Shown here in pieces: positions 27,108 through 36,553 of a stretch of DNA of 64,000 bases (the first letter of the stretch is position 1; each line of letters opens with the position of its first letter). The notes under the pieces were generated by a model. The model saw only the letters and a program-made list of their open reading frames with translations. It searched no databases and was not told the DNA's origin. This DNA is from Ureibacillus sp. FSL W7-1570 (GTDB lineage: Bacteria; Bacillota; Bacilli; Bacillales_A; Planococcaceae): the NCBI RefSeq assembly GCF_038593265.1, contig NZ_CP151979.1, forward strand, positions 372,001-436,000, in the 5' to 3' direction. Made by a program: the position numbers and the translations under genes.

Positions 27108-29870
27108 ATGGAAAACCAAAAATTTGTCATTGTGGATTTGGAAACAACCGGCCATTCCCCAAAAGCGGGGGATCGGATCATCCAAATTTCAATGGTGATC
27201 ATGAAAAATTGGGAAGTGGAAGAGACTTTCACGACCTTTATAGATCCGAAACGATCCATTCCCTTTTTTATTCAGGATTTAACGAATATTTCCGAAGAAG
27301 AAATCAAAGACGCTTTGCCTTTTGAATCCCATGCGGAAGTCATTTATGGCCTGTTGCGGGATGGGATATTTGTTGCCCATAACGCGGACTTTGATTTATC
27401 GTTTTTGCAGGCGGAACTGGAACGGTCAGGGTTCCCGAAATGGAAGGGAAAGAAAATCGACACGGTGGAACTGTCAAAAATTGTATTTCCAACGGCGCTA
27501 GGCTTTAAATTGGGAGATCTTGCAAGCGATTTGAAGATTCCGCTCAACCATGCCCATCGTGCGGATGATGACGCAATGGCGACGGCACTGCTCTTAAAAA
27601 AATGCTGGGAAGAAATTTTGGCATTGCCCATCCATACAATTGAACAATTGCATAAACATTCATTCAAGATAAAATCGAACATTTCCCATTTATTGTTTCA
27701 TGCATTGCAAATCAAGCGGAAATCAGTTGAGGATGAGGATGGATTTATTTTTTACAACCAGCTGGCATTAAAAAAGAAAGAGCCTACCGCTGATTACGAT
27801 GAATTAACTTCGGCATATCCGCATTCCGATCAGGAAAAAACGGCGCTTCTATCCAAGCAATTTCCCCATTTCGAAGAGCGGCAGGGCCAGTTTCAGATGA
27901 TGGATGCCATTTGGGATACGCTCCAGCAAAAAAATGAAATTATGATCGAGGCTTCCACCGGGGTAGGGAAAACCCTGGGATATTTATTGCCTTCCTTCAT
28001 TTATGCCAAGCAGCAAGGAAAGAAAGTTTGCATCAGCACGTACACCTCTTTTTTGCTGGAACAAATTTTATATAAAGAAATTCCGAAAATGGAAAAGGTT
28101 TTTGGAATGAAAATCCATGCCTCCCTCCTCAAAGGGATGCAAAATTATATCGATATTGAATTATTTGAACAGCTGCTCGAACAAGAGGAGCATTCCTATG
28201 ATGAAACATTGACGCTTATGCAAATTCTTGTTTGGCTTTCCAAAACCGAAACGGGGGACTTGAGTGAATTGAATCTCTCCGGCGGAGGACAGCTGTTGAT
28301 TGATAAAATCCGCAAAGTCCGCCGAAATGACAATCCCTATGATTTTTATGAAAGAGCACTGGCGGAAAGCGCAAAATCCGATATTATTGTGACAAACCAT
28401 GCAATGTTATTGGCCGATTTGGAGCGCCTTGAGCCAATTTTTCAATCGATTGACGGATGGATCATCGATGAGGCGCATCAGTTCATCCATGCGGCGATTC
28501 ATCGCCAGCAAGTGGTTTTTTCTTATGCTCAATGGAAATATTATTTTGGACAAATTGGACATGCATCGGAAAATGGGTTATTTCATAAATTCCAAGTGGC
28601 AGCAATGCAAACAGGAAGATTTTCAAAGCAGCTATTCATTCAATTAGAAAAATATTTTCAAATAACATTGGAACGGTTTGAGCAAGTGATGGAAGACCTT
28701 GTCCACTCGATGAAAGATCGGAGACAGCCTTTTTTGGAATATCGGCATACGGCATTCTTGAAAGAGTTATCATTAAAAAAACCTTTATTAAAAGAAGTGT
28801 CGAGCGCTTTGCAAAGTTGGATCGATTTGGCGGAACAAGCGTCAAACCATTTTCGTCATCATGGGGAAGAATTATCAAAGGAAAGCAGGCTGCTACTGGA
28901 GCGATGGGATTATTGGATTCGTGAATGGAAAATGAAATTGGCGGAATGGGATCAAATCTTTTTTGTGGATAATCATTGGCATGCCGTTTGGATTGAATTT
29001 GATAAAAGACATGTTCCGGGAAGCGTACGCATTTATAGAAAGCCGATCGAAATCAAAGAAGCGATTGTACGCATGTTTCAGTCATTACGAAAAAATGCCG
29101 GCATCGTCTGGACTTCGGGGACACTCACCATTCCCAATAATGAACGTTTTATCGCAAAGGACTTGGGGATCTCAGACGATGTTCCTGTTTTGAAATTGGA
29201 AGCCCCCCAAAACTATTACGCCGGCGCAAAAGTTTATATTGCAACGGATATGCCGGATATTCAAGGAGTTCCGCAGTCGGAGTATATTGAATCGGTGGCA
29301 GCGGCTGTCACTCAAATTGTCCAATCCGTCGAAGGCCGCTGTTTTGTATTGTTCACCTCCCAGGAAATGTTAAAGCGGACGGTGGAACTGATCCAGGAAG
29401 CGGAATTATTAAATGATTATTTACTCTTTGCCCAGGGGGTTACAGGGGGCAGCCGGATGCGGTTATTAAAATCTTTCCAAAAGTTTCAGCGTTCCGTATT
29501 GTTCGGCACAAACAGCTTTTGGGAAGGAGTCGATGTTCCCGGTGAGGAGTTGAGCGCCGTCATTATTGTAAGGCTTCCTTTCTCATCACCGGATGAACCG
29601 ACTTTTAAAGCCAAAGCGGCGTTATTAAAAGCAAAAGGGCAGAACGCTTTTACGGATTTGTCATTGCCCGAAGCGATTTTAAGATTCAAACAAGGTTTTG
29701 GAAGGCTCATCCGCTCATCGAAAGATCGGGGGGCATTGATCGTGTTGGATCGACGGATTGAAACGAAATCATACGGGAAGGAATTTATCAAAGCCCTTCC
29801 GGACATCAAAATTGAAAAACTCCCGCTTCAACATATGGTGAAAGATTTGCAACATTGGTATAATAACTAA
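27108..29870 (+). CDS. dinG: DinG-type 3'-5' exonuclease/helicase
   Basis: 920-aa Firmicutes DinG: an N-terminal DEDDh exonuclease domain (about residues 6-170, with VDLETTGHSP, AHNADFDLSFL and HRADDDAMAT) fused to an XPD-like superfamily 2 helicase with ASTGVGKTLGYLLP (about 282), DEAHQF (about 454) and C-terminal GTNSFWEGVDVPGE and QGFGRLIRS. The Fe-S cysteines of E. coli DinG are not evident between the helicase motifs. It probably acts in DNA repair, with the exonuclease the characterised activity in related Staphylococcus protein. Position after the pan operon and before ypmB and aspB matches B. subtilis. Confidence 0.93.
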   Translation: MENQKFVIVDLETTGHSPKAGDRIIQISMVIMKNWEVEETFTTFIDPKRSIPFFIQDLTNISEEEIKDALPFESHAEVIYGLLRDGIFVAHNADFDLSFLQAELERSGFPKWKGKKIDTVELSKIVFPTALGFKLGDLASDLKIPLNHAHRADDDAMATALLLKKCWEEILALPIHTIEQLHKHSFKIKSNISHLLFHALQIKRKSVEDEDGFIFYNQLALKKKEPTADYDELTSAYPHSDQEKTALLSKQFPHFEERQGQFQMMDAIWDTLQQKNEIMIEASTGVGKTLGYLLPSFIYAKQQGKKVCISTYTSFLLEQILYKEIPKMEKVFGMKIHASLLKGMQNYIDIELFEQLLEQEEHSYDETLTLMQILVWLSKTETGDLSELNLSGGGQLLIDKIRKVRRNDNPYDFYERALAESAKSDIIVTNHAMLLADLERLEPIFQSIDGWIIDEAHQFIHAAIHRQQVVFSYAQWKYYFGQIGHASENGLFHKFQVAAMQTGRFSKQLFIQLEKYFQITLERFEQVMEDLVHSMKDRRQPFLEYRHTAFLKELSLKKPLLKEVSSALQSWIDLAEQASNHFRHHGEELSKESRLLLERWDYWIREWKMKLAEWDQIFFVDNHWHAVWIEFDKRHVPGSVRIYRKPIEIKEAIVRMFQSLRKNAGIVWTSGTLTIPNNERFIAKDLGISDDVPVLKLEAPQNYYAGAKVYIATDMPDIQGVPQSEYIESVAAAVTQIVQSVEGRCFVLFTSQEMLKRTVELIQEAELLNDYLLFAQGVTGGSRMRLLKSFQKFQRSVLFGTNSFWEGVDVPGEELSAVIIVRLPFSSPDEPTFKAKAALLKAKGQNAFTDLSLPEAILRFKQGFGRLIRSSKDRGALIVLDRRIETKSYGKEFIKALPDIKIEKLPLQHMVKDLQHWYNN

Positions 29871-29928
29871 CGTGAGGAAGAACAGCAGATAAACAACGAT
29901 AAAACTTGACAAAAAACAAGGTGTTCAA

Positions 29929-30408
29929 ATGAAAAATTGGATTATTTTTATCATTAGTTTTGTGTTAATATTAACTATTGGAATATCTGTTTTAGTCCTC
30001 TGGGAAGCATCGAGTCCATTCACGAAAATTGAAAAGCAGGCGGTGGAATTGGCAATCTCATCAGACTCGATCAAAACGGCTGATGACGCTTATGTCTACA
30101 ATGGAAATAAGCCGTATGTCACCGTTTTTGGGGTTGATGAAGAAGGGGTTGAAAAAGCCGTTTTTGTACCGATCACGTTGGATGAAAAATCGATACAAAT
30201 CGTTCGGTTGGACGAAGGCATTTCAGAGGAAGAGGCGATATCGCACATAGATAAAAAAGATGTCAAAGAAGTGCTTCATACAAAATTAGGCTATGAGGAA
30301 CCGGGGGCCGTTTGGGAAATTGCCTATATCAACAAATCGGACAAACTCAATTATGTCTATATTTTGTTTGAAGATGGACAATGGTGGAAACGCATTTTGA
30401 ATTTATAG
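29929..30408 (+). CDS. ypmB: YpmB family protein (DUF5590)
   Basis: 159 aa with an N-terminal membrane anchor (about residues 5-25) and an extracytoplasmic PepSY-like/DUF5590 domain (VTVFGVDEEGVEKAVFVP, GAVWEIAYINKSDKLNYVYI). Location between dinG and aspB is the same as ypmB in B. subtilis. AAGGTGTTCAA precedes the ATG. No function is established. Confidence 0.85.
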   Translation: MKNWIIFIISFVLILTIGISVLVLWEASSPFTKIEKQAVELAISSDSIKTADDAYVYNGNKPYVTVFGVDEEGVEKAVFVPITLDEKSIQIVRLDEGISEEEAISHIDKKDVKEVLHTKLGYEEPGAVWEIAYINKSDKLNYVYILFEDGQWWKRILNL

Positions 30409-30423
30409 AGGAGTCGATTAGGA

Positions 30424-31617
30424 ATGAAAGAATTTTTGGCCAATCGTGTAAAAACTTTAACACCTTCGTCAACTTTAGCAATTACGGCAAAAGCGAAAGA
30501 AATGAAAGCGCAAGGCATCGACGTGATTGGACTTGGAGCGGGTGAACCGGATTTCAATACGCCGCAAAACATCATCGATGCAGCTATCGATTCAATGCAA
30601 AAAGGATACACAAAATATACTCCTTCCGGTGGTCTTCCGGCTTTAAAACAAGCGATCATCGAAAAGTTTAAACGTGATAACCAATTGGAATATCAACCGA
30701 ATGAAATTATTGTAGGTGTTGGAGCAAAGCATGTTCTTTACACTTTATTCCAAGTGATTATTAATGATGGCGATGAAGTCATTATTCCAATTCCTTATTG
30801 GGTTTCTTATACTGAACAAGTCAAACTTGCCGGCGGTGTTCCAGTCTTTATCGAAACAACGAGTGAAAGAAATTATAAAATAACACCGGAACAACTGAAA
30901 AACGCCATTACGGATAAAACAAAAGCGGTGATCATCAACTCCCCAAGCAATCCAACGGGAATGATTTACACACGCGAAGAATTGGAAGAAATCGCGAAAG
31001 TGGCGCTCGAGCACAATATTTTGATCATTTCGGATGAAATTTACGAGAAACTTGTTTACAATGGTGCGGAACATTATTCCATCGCGCAACTTTCCGAAGA
31101 AGTAAAAGCGAAAACCATTGTCATTAACGGTGTTTCAAAATCCCATTCAATGACAGGTTGGAGAATCGGATATGCGGCCGGAGATGCAGATATTATTAAA
31201 GCGATGACCGACTTGGCATCCCACTCAACTTCCAATCCGACGACAGCTTCCCAATATGCGGCGATTGAAGCCTACAATGGTCCGCAAGATTCGGTGGAAG
31301 AAATGAGAAAAGCTTTCGAATCCCGTTTGGAAATCATTTATCCAAAATTGAGCGCCATCCCTGGATTTAAAGTGGTAAAACCTCAAGGTGCTTTCTATTT
31401 ATTGCCGGATGTGAGCGAGGCAGCGGCGAAAACGGGATTTGCATCGGTGGATGATTTTGCAAGCGCGCTTTTAACTGAAGCGAATGTTGCGGTGATCCCT
31501 GGTTCCGGTTTCGGTGCCCCTTCCAATATCCGCATCAGTTATGCCACTTCTTTGGATTTATTGGAAGAAGCAGTGAGCCGCATCGAAAAATTCGTAAAAG
31601 ATCGTTGGCAACAATAA
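30424..31617 (+). CDS. aspB: Aspartate aminotransferase
   Basis: PLP-dependent class I aminotransferase interconverting aspartate/2-oxoglutarate and oxaloacetate/glutamate. The 397-aa protein has GLGAGEPDFNTPQ, SPSNPTGMIY, ISDEIYEKLVY and VSKSHSMTGWRIGY with the PLP lysine at about residue 239, then RISYATS. AGAGGAGTCG precedes the ATG. It lies 15 bases after ypmB, so the two are probably co-transcribed. Confidence 0.95.
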   Translation: MKEFLANRVKTLTPSSTLAITAKAKEMKAQGIDVIGLGAGEPDFNTPQNIIDAAIDSMQKGYTKYTPSGGLPALKQAIIEKFKRDNQLEYQPNEIIVGVGAKHVLYTLFQVIINDGDEVIIPIPYWVSYTEQVKLAGGVPVFIETTSERNYKITPEQLKNAITDKTKAVIINSPSNPTGMIYTREELEEIAKVALEHNILIISDEIYEKLVYNGAEHYSIAQLSEEVKAKTIVINGVSKSHSMTGWRIGYAAGDADIIKAMTDLASHSTSNPTTASQYAAIEAYNGPQDSVEEMRKAFESRLEIIYPKLSAIPGFKVVKPQGAFYLLPDVSEAAAKTGFASVDDFASALLTEANVAVIPGSGFGAPSNIRISYATSLDLLEEAVSRIEKFVKDRWQQ

Positions 31618-31634
31618 TATTTGTTTTCACTTAT

Positions 31635-31660
31635 AGCGTCCGTTTTTTACGGGCGCTTAC
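31635..31660 (+). terminator. Hairpin between aspB and dnaD
   Basis: AGCGTCCGT and ACGGGCGCT flank a T-rich loop; the tail TACTTTCT is poor. Partial termination or an mRNA stem before dnaD. Confidence 0.4.
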
Positions 31661-31684
31661 TTTCTAATGAAAGGAGTCAGGGAA

Positions 31685-32404
31685 ATGAAACAACAGAATG
31701 ATCGGCTCCGTAAGTGGATTGAGCAAAAACATGTGGGCATCCCTGAACTTTTTTTTCGTTATTACAAAAAATTGGGAATCTCAGATGAAGATGCCATGTT
31801 ATTATTGCATTTGATCGCTTTTCATTCCGAAAACATCCATTTTCCAACGCCAAACGATTTGGCCGAAAGAATGCACTTTTCGGTAGAAGAAATTTCCGAG
31901 AAGCTGGGGCGGCTTGTGAAAAAGGGCATAATCGAAATCACCAGCGGGGTTGACGCGAACGGGAAATTATATGAAAAAATTACATTATTCCCTTTATGGG
32001 AGCGGATTTTGGATCTCATCGATCTACAAACGATGAATCAAGAGGAAGAAAATCAGAAAAAAGAAGAAGGGGAAATCTTCACGCTTTTTGAACAGGAATT
32101 TGGCCGTTTGCTTTCACCGATGGAAATAGAAACGATTTCTTCCTGGTTGGATCAGGACAACCACTCCCCGGCCATCATCCGAGAAGCATTAAAAGAAGCC
32201 GTGCTTGCCGGAAAGCTGTCTTTGCGTTATATCGACCGCATTTTGTTTGAATGGAAAAAGAAAAACATCCGGACCATTCAACAAGTCGAAAAGCAAAGGG
32301 AACAATTCGCAAAACAGAGTTCCCCTTCCATTCCACCTAAACCATTCACAACGGATCATCATAAAAAAGTGCCATTTTACAATTGGTTAGATGAAAGAGA
32401 ATAG
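31685..32404 (+). CDS. dnaD: DNA replication initiation protein DnaD
   Basis: 239-aa primosomal protein that remodels DnaA/oriC and helps load the helicase. An N-terminal winged-helix domain (about residues 1-110, including HFPTPNDLAERMHFSVEEI) is followed by the DnaB/DnaD C-terminal domain (about 130-205) with LLSPMEIETISSWLDQD and the YIDRILFEWKKKN motif. AAAGGAG at 31670 and spacing favour ATG 31685 over an in-frame ATG at 31667. Its stop is 10 bases before nth. Confidence 0.93.
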   Translation: MKQQNDRLRKWIEQKHVGIPELFFRYYKKLGISDEDAMLLLHLIAFHSENIHFPTPNDLAERMHFSVEEISEKLGRLVKKGIIEITSGVDANGKLYEKITLFPLWERILDLIDLQTMNQEEENQKKEEGEIFTLFEQEFGRLLSPMEIETISSWLDQDNHSPAIIREALKEAVLAGKLSLRYIDRILFEWKKKNIRTIQQVEKQREQFAKQSSPSIPPKPFTTDHHKKVPFYNWLDERE

Positions 32405-32414
32405 GGGAGATAGA

Positions 32415-33074
32415 ATGCTGACAATAAAACAGTGGGAACATTGTTTGGAAGAAATGGACAACATGTTCCCGGATGCCCATTGCGAGCTGGTACATAGCAA
32501 TCCATTCGAATTATTGATCGCAACGCTGCTATCTGCTCAATGTACGGATCAATTGGTCAATAAAGTGACAAAAGATTTATTCCAAAAATATAAAACACCG
32601 GAAGATTATTTATCGGTACCTTTGGAGGAATTGCAGCAGGATATCCGTTCCATCGGGCTTTACCGGAATAAAGCAAAGAACATTCAAAAACTGTGTGAGA
32701 AGTTGATAACAGAATTTAACGGGGAAGTTCCAAAAACGAGGGAAGAATTGACTTCTTTGCCAGGGGTCGGAAGGAAAACGGCCAATGTTGTCATGTCTGT
32801 GGCTTTTGGAATTCCTGCCATCGCGGTCGATACCCATGTGGAAAGAGTCACAAAGCGTCTCGGCTTGTGCAGATGGAAGGACAGCGTATTGGAAGTGGAA
32901 GAAACGTTGATGAAAAAGACGCCGAAGGAAAGATGGTCCAAAACCCATCATCAATTAATTTTCTTCGGAAGATATCATTGCAAAGCTCAAAATCCCCAAT
33001 GCCACCAATGCCCATTGCTTGATCTGTGCAGGGAAGGGCAAAAACGGCTGAAAAAAGGGCTGATCAAACAATGA
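32415..33074 (+). CDS. nth: Endonuclease III
   Basis: Bifunctional DNA glycosylase/AP lyase removing oxidised pyrimidines. The 219-aa protein has SAQCTDQ, the helix-hairpin-helix LPGVGRKTANVV with catalytic Lys at about residue 120, VDTHVERV with catalytic Asp at about 139, and a C-terminal 4Fe-4S cluster with spacing C-x6-C-x2-C-x5-C (about 190-206). GGGGAGATAG supports ATG 32415 over an in-frame ATG at 32391 that would overlap dnaD. Confidence 0.95.
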   Translation: MLTIKQWEHCLEEMDNMFPDAHCELVHSNPFELLIATLLSAQCTDQLVNKVTKDLFQKYKTPEDYLSVPLEELQQDIRSIGLYRNKAKNIQKLCEKLITEFNGEVPKTREELTSLPGVGRKTANVVMSVAFGIPAIAVDTHVERVTKRLGLCRWKDSVLEVEETLMKKTPKERWSKTHHQLIFFGRYHCKAQNPQCHQCPLLDLCREGQKRLKKGLIKQ

Positions 33075-33424
33075 TTCGCGTAAGAAAAGAAGCCATTCAA
33101 AAGGACCGAATCGAACCTTATTTTGAACAATGGGAAAACCTATCGAAAGAAATTTATGCTGCCCATGATGAGCGCGATAGCAAAAAAGCGAAAAATTTAA
33201 TGGAGCAGGGTATTGCCCTTTATAAAGAGCTGATGGTAAACACTTCGGATACGGATGTCGAAGAACTGTTGGTGCATGAAGAATACGAAGGAATGCCTTT
33301 AAACGGAATGGAGCGGTTCCAATTCATCAAATCTAGACCGGGGCAATATGCCTGTTATGTGCAACTGGATGAATTATTCAAGGAAGTGAAAAAGCGGTTT
33401 GCGCGGTTAAGGGTGCAGAAATAG
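33071..33424 (+). CDS. ypoC: YpoC-like protein
   Basis: 117-aa acidic/basic cytoplasmic protein with EPYFEQWENLSKEI, a helical DERDSKKAKNLMEQGIALY segment and PLNGMERFQFIKSRPGQYAC. It overlaps the nth stop by ATGA and matches ypoC of the B. subtilis dnaD-nth-ypoC operon in size and place. No catalytic motif is seen. A longer frame from 33026 would lie inside nth and lacks a ribosome site. Confidence 0.82.
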   Translation: MIRVRKEAIQKDRIEPYFEQWENLSKEIYAAHDERDSKKAKNLMEQGIALYKELMVNTSDTDVEELLVHEEYEGMPLNGMERFQFIKSRPGQYACYVQLDELFKEVKKRFARLRVQK

Positions 33425-33425
33425 G

Positions 33426-33456
33426 AGTACAGCCAATGGTGGTTGTACTTTTTTTC
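33426..33456 (+). terminator. Terminator of dnaD-nth-ypoC
   Basis: AGTACAGCC (33426-33434) pairs with GGTTGTACT (33441-33449), followed by seven T residues. Confidence 0.88.
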
Positions 33457-33522
33457 ATTATTTTTAATGGTTTATTTTGGTAAAATGATGGTAAAGTTGT
33501 AAAATTATGAGGAGATGTTTCC

Positions 33523-33708
33523 ATGGGCCATATCGCTTTTTTATCTGCACTTATTCCGTACCTGATATTGTTGGCTGTCGCCTATCTTTTTTTCAATCTG
33601 ATTTTCAAGATCAAGAAAAACATTGATTTATTGTTGGAGCAAAATAAGCAGATTGTTTCTTTATTAGAAAAAATGGATAAAAGCGGGAATGAACAGAAGA
33701 TTCAATAA
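33523..33708 (+). CDS. Small membrane protein with coiled-coil tail
   Basis: 61 aa: one hydrophobic helix at about residues 5-28 followed by KIKKNIDLLLEQNKQIVSLLEKM, a short amphipathic coiled coil. GAGGAGATG sits well before the ATG, and the extended -10-like TGGTAAAAT at about 33478-33486 may be its promoter. I do not recognise a family; the layout resembles many small Bacillales membrane proteins. Confidence 0.65.
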   Translation: MGHIAFLSALIPYLILLAVAYLFFNLIFKIKKNIDLLLEQNKQIVSLLEKMDKSGNEQKIQ

Positions 33709-33830
33709 AAGCGTTCCCAAAATCATATCAATATGACATTTGCACCGTTATTTGCTTTGTCAGAAAGTAGATTGCAATATCATTTCAATCAGTCGGTTGC
33801 TACAGCCCATAGATGGAATGGGCAAAAGAA

Positions 33831-33874
33831 AGAGGCAAGCGGAACAAAGATGATTCCACTTGCCTCTGTTTTTG
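33831..33874. terminator. Bidirectional terminator
   Basis: AGAGGCAAGCGGAA (33831-33844) pairs with TTCCACTTGCCTCT (33854-33867); GTTTTTG follows on plus and TTTCTTTTG on minus. It serves the small membrane gene and the convergent ponA. Confidence 0.85.
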
Positions 33875-33896
33875 GTTTCAAAAAAGTCCGTTTATT

Positions 33897-36530
33897 TTAT
33901 TGGGTTTGGGTAGGTGGTGCCGGCTCGGCTGGAGGATTCACTCCCTGATTATTTCCATCATTTTGATTATTGTTGTTGCCGTTTCCGTTGCCTGGATTCG
34001 GATGGTTTCCATTATTGTTTCCGCCATTGTTTCCACCATTGTTTCCGTTATTGCCACCATTATTGTTTCCGCCAGGTTTTCCTTGATTTCCGTTGCCGTT
34101 GTTGTTATTTGGTGGGGATGGTTCATCCGCTCCATCCGGTGATTCCACATCCGGCTCTTCAACACCGCCGTCAATCTTAATCGTTACGGAAGCAGGTGAA
34201 CTCCGCACATCATCAATGATTGCCACAACGGTGAATGTATATGTTTTTCCGGCTTCAATGCCAGATACGGTTGCACGCTTTTCCGCAGTGGTCGTCACGA
34301 TCGTAGATTTGCCATCTTCAGATGTCATCGACACTTCAAATTGAACATTAGCGTCTTCGTAATCTTCTGGAACTGTGTAATCCCATGTCAAATCGACCAA
34401 TCCAGGTGTGTGATTGACTGCTTGTAAGTTAAATGGTGCCCCGATGTCTTCCTCTTTATATTCGTCGGAAACTTCTGTCGGTTCAGTACCACGGACAAAC
34501 AGCTCTGTTCTTCTTTTATCGCTTGGTGTATGTTCGCTTGCCAATTTCAACGGTTCTGTACCGACTTCAATGGTCGCTTCCACAACGGAACTTGGTTTTG
34601 TAAACCGTTTCGTTTCTTTTCCTTCCGAAATTTGGCTCATGATTTTGCTGAACAATACTTGAGGAAGACGGCGTTCATCCCAAGTGGTAATCGGATCTTT
34701 CCGTTTTTCATAGCCGCTCCAGATGGCAATGGAATAATTCGTTGAATAACCGACAAACCACGAATCCGGCACTGCTGTGCTTGGCAAGTTGTATGTTCTG
34801 AATTCATCGGAATCATAGTTTGTTGTACCCGTTTTTCCGGCAATGTCCAATCCGGAGACCCGTGCAGCTGTACCGGTTGCATTCGGTTTTGAGCTGACCA
34901 CATCACGGAGCATATCCGTGATCATATAAGCTGTATAGTCGTTCATCGCCACAACCGGCTCTGCTTTATTTGTAATTTTAGAACCGTCACGGAAAACAAT
35001 TTCTTTGATTGTATGCGGTTTGTTATAAACGCCGTTATTGCCAAAGGCAGCATAGGCGCTTGCCAATTGGATAGGCGAAAGATGGATGTCACCACCGCCG
35101 ATGGCATCAGATTCATACACGTTTTCAGCATCAATTCCTAATTTAGAAATGAAATCTTTTGCTTTGTTTGTTCCAACTTCCTGCAACGTTTTGACTGCTG
35201 GAATGTTACGGGAAGCATATAACGCTTCTCTTACGGTAATCGTACCGAAATATTTTCCGTCCCAGTTTCCAAACGCTTTTCCATTGGAATACTTGTACGG
35301 TTCATCCACAATCGTTTTTCCGGTGGACCATTTCAAATATTCGATGGCAGGGCCGTATGCCACAAGAGGCTTCATTGTGGAACCAGGCTGTCTTTTGGCA
35401 TCGTCCGCATAGTTATAGCCGCGGCCCGCCCCGTAATTGCGTCCGCCGCCGACCGCTCTTAATGCACCGGTTTTTGTGTCAACGACCGCAATCCCTGATT
35501 GGATGGTTTCTGTCGGGAAATTGCTGTCAGAGTTCATGATGTTTTCAACGACAGATTGCGCTTTCGGATCGAGCGTTGTATACACTTTGATCCCTTCTGA
35601 TAATAGGCTCGGATCCTTCTCTTCAATCTCATTTAACACAATGTCCAAAAAGGCGTCATATTTTGTGCCGGCAACGCCTTTTCTTTGTTCTTCAGGAAGT
35701 AGGCGTGATGTTACATCGACTTTTTTCGCTTCTTCCGCTTCCGCTTCCGTGATTTTGCCGTGCTGAACCATCAAATTTAATACAATATCGCGGCGTTTTT
35801 GGGCCCGATCAGGATTTTTGAACGGATTATAGTTGTTCGGACTTTGCGGCATACCTGCAAGCAGGGCAATTTCGTCCAATTCCAATTCATCCAGATCTTT
35901 GCCGAAGAAATATTCGGCACCTGTTGCAAACCCATAAATGTTTCCGGAAATTAATACTTTGTTGAAATACATTTCAAAGATTTCTTCTTTGCTGTACATG
36001 CGTTCAAGCTGAATGGCAAGCCATGCTTCCTGCGCTTTCCGTTTCAATGTTTTTTCATTGCTTAAGAAAGAGTTTTTCACGACCTGTTGGGTGATTGTAC
36101 TGGCACCCTGTGATCCGAATCCCCCGGTCAAGTTTGCCATTACGGCTTTACCGAGGCGGAACACGTCGATTCCAAAATGATCGAAAAATCTTGCGTCTTC
36201 TGTTGCCAGAATCGCGTCGACCATTTCTTGCGGGATTTCATCATATTCAACATATTTTCGGTTTTCAACCCCGATGGTTGCAAAAAGCTCCCCGTTCATA
36301 TCGTAAAATTCCGCTGAAATTGGATCTTTTAAAAGATCCTCGTTCAGTTCCGGCGCTGAACTTGCGTAATAAATGAACAGCCCGGCTCCAAAAACGGCTC
36401 CTGCCAGAAACAGTGTCAGGATGGTTATGATCCCCCATTTAAGCCATTTCTTCATCGGTTTTTTCTTTCTTTTTTGTTGAGATTCTCGCATTTTTCTTAA
36501 TTCAGACCGAGAACGTCGATTTTCGCTCAA
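33897..36530 (-). CDS. ponA: Class A penicillin-binding protein 1A
   Basis: 877-aa bifunctional peptidoglycan synthase. Order: basic cytoplasmic tail, transmembrane helix (about residues 30-54), glycosyltransferase GT51 domain with EDARFFDHFGID and GASTITQQVVKN, transpeptidase domain with the serine motif STMK, SRN and KTGTT, then a fibronectin type III domain (about 700-795) and a 70-residue tail dominated by Asn, Gly and Pro that looks disordered. The start is TTG 36530 behind GAGGCG. It follows recU by 23 bases, the conserved recU-ponA operon. It synthesises wall outside the membrane. Confidence 0.95.
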   Translation of the reverse strand: MSENRRSRSELRKMRESQQKRKKKPMKKWLKWGIITILTLFLAGAVFGAGLFIYYASSAPELNEDLLKDPISAEFYDMNGELFATIGVENRKYVEYDEIPQEMVDAILATEDARFFDHFGIDVFRLGKAVMANLTGGFGSQGASTITQQVVKNSFLSNEKTLKRKAQEAWLAIQLERMYSKEEIFEMYFNKVLISGNIYGFATGAEYFFGKDLDELELDEIALLAGMPQSPNNYNPFKNPDRAQKRRDIVLNLMVQHGKITEAEAEEAKKVDVTSRLLPEEQRKGVAGTKYDAFLDIVLNEIEEKDPSLLSEGIKVYTTLDPKAQSVVENIMNSDSNFPTETIQSGIAVVDTKTGALRAVGGGRNYGAGRGYNYADDAKRQPGSTMKPLVAYGPAIEYLKWSTGKTIVDEPYKYSNGKAFGNWDGKYFGTITVREALYASRNIPAVKTLQEVGTNKAKDFISKLGIDAENVYESDAIGGGDIHLSPIQLASAYAAFGNNGVYNKPHTIKEIVFRDGSKITNKAEPVVAMNDYTAYMITDMLRDVVSSKPNATGTAARVSGLDIAGKTGTTNYDSDEFRTYNLPSTAVPDSWFVGYSTNYSIAIWSGYEKRKDPITTWDERRLPQVLFSKIMSQISEGKETKRFTKPSSVVEATIEVGTEPLKLASEHTPSDKRRTELFVRGTEPTEVSDEYKEEDIGAPFNLQAVNHTPGLVDLTWDYTVPEDYEDANVQFEVSMTSEDGKSTIVTTTAEKRATVSGIEAGKTYTFTVVAIIDDVRSSPASVTIKIDGGVEEPDVESPDGADEPSPPNNNNGNGNQGKPGGNNNGGNNGNNGGNNGGNNNGNHPNPGNGNGNNNNQNDGNNQGVNPPAEPAPPTQTQ

Positions 36531-36553
36531 TGCTATCGCCTCGCTTCATTAAA

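Noticed and set aside
33938-34180. Short tandem-like repeats that could suggest a minisatellite or CRISPR
   Set aside because: They are irregular codon repeats for Asn and Gly in the PonA tail, with no spacer structure.
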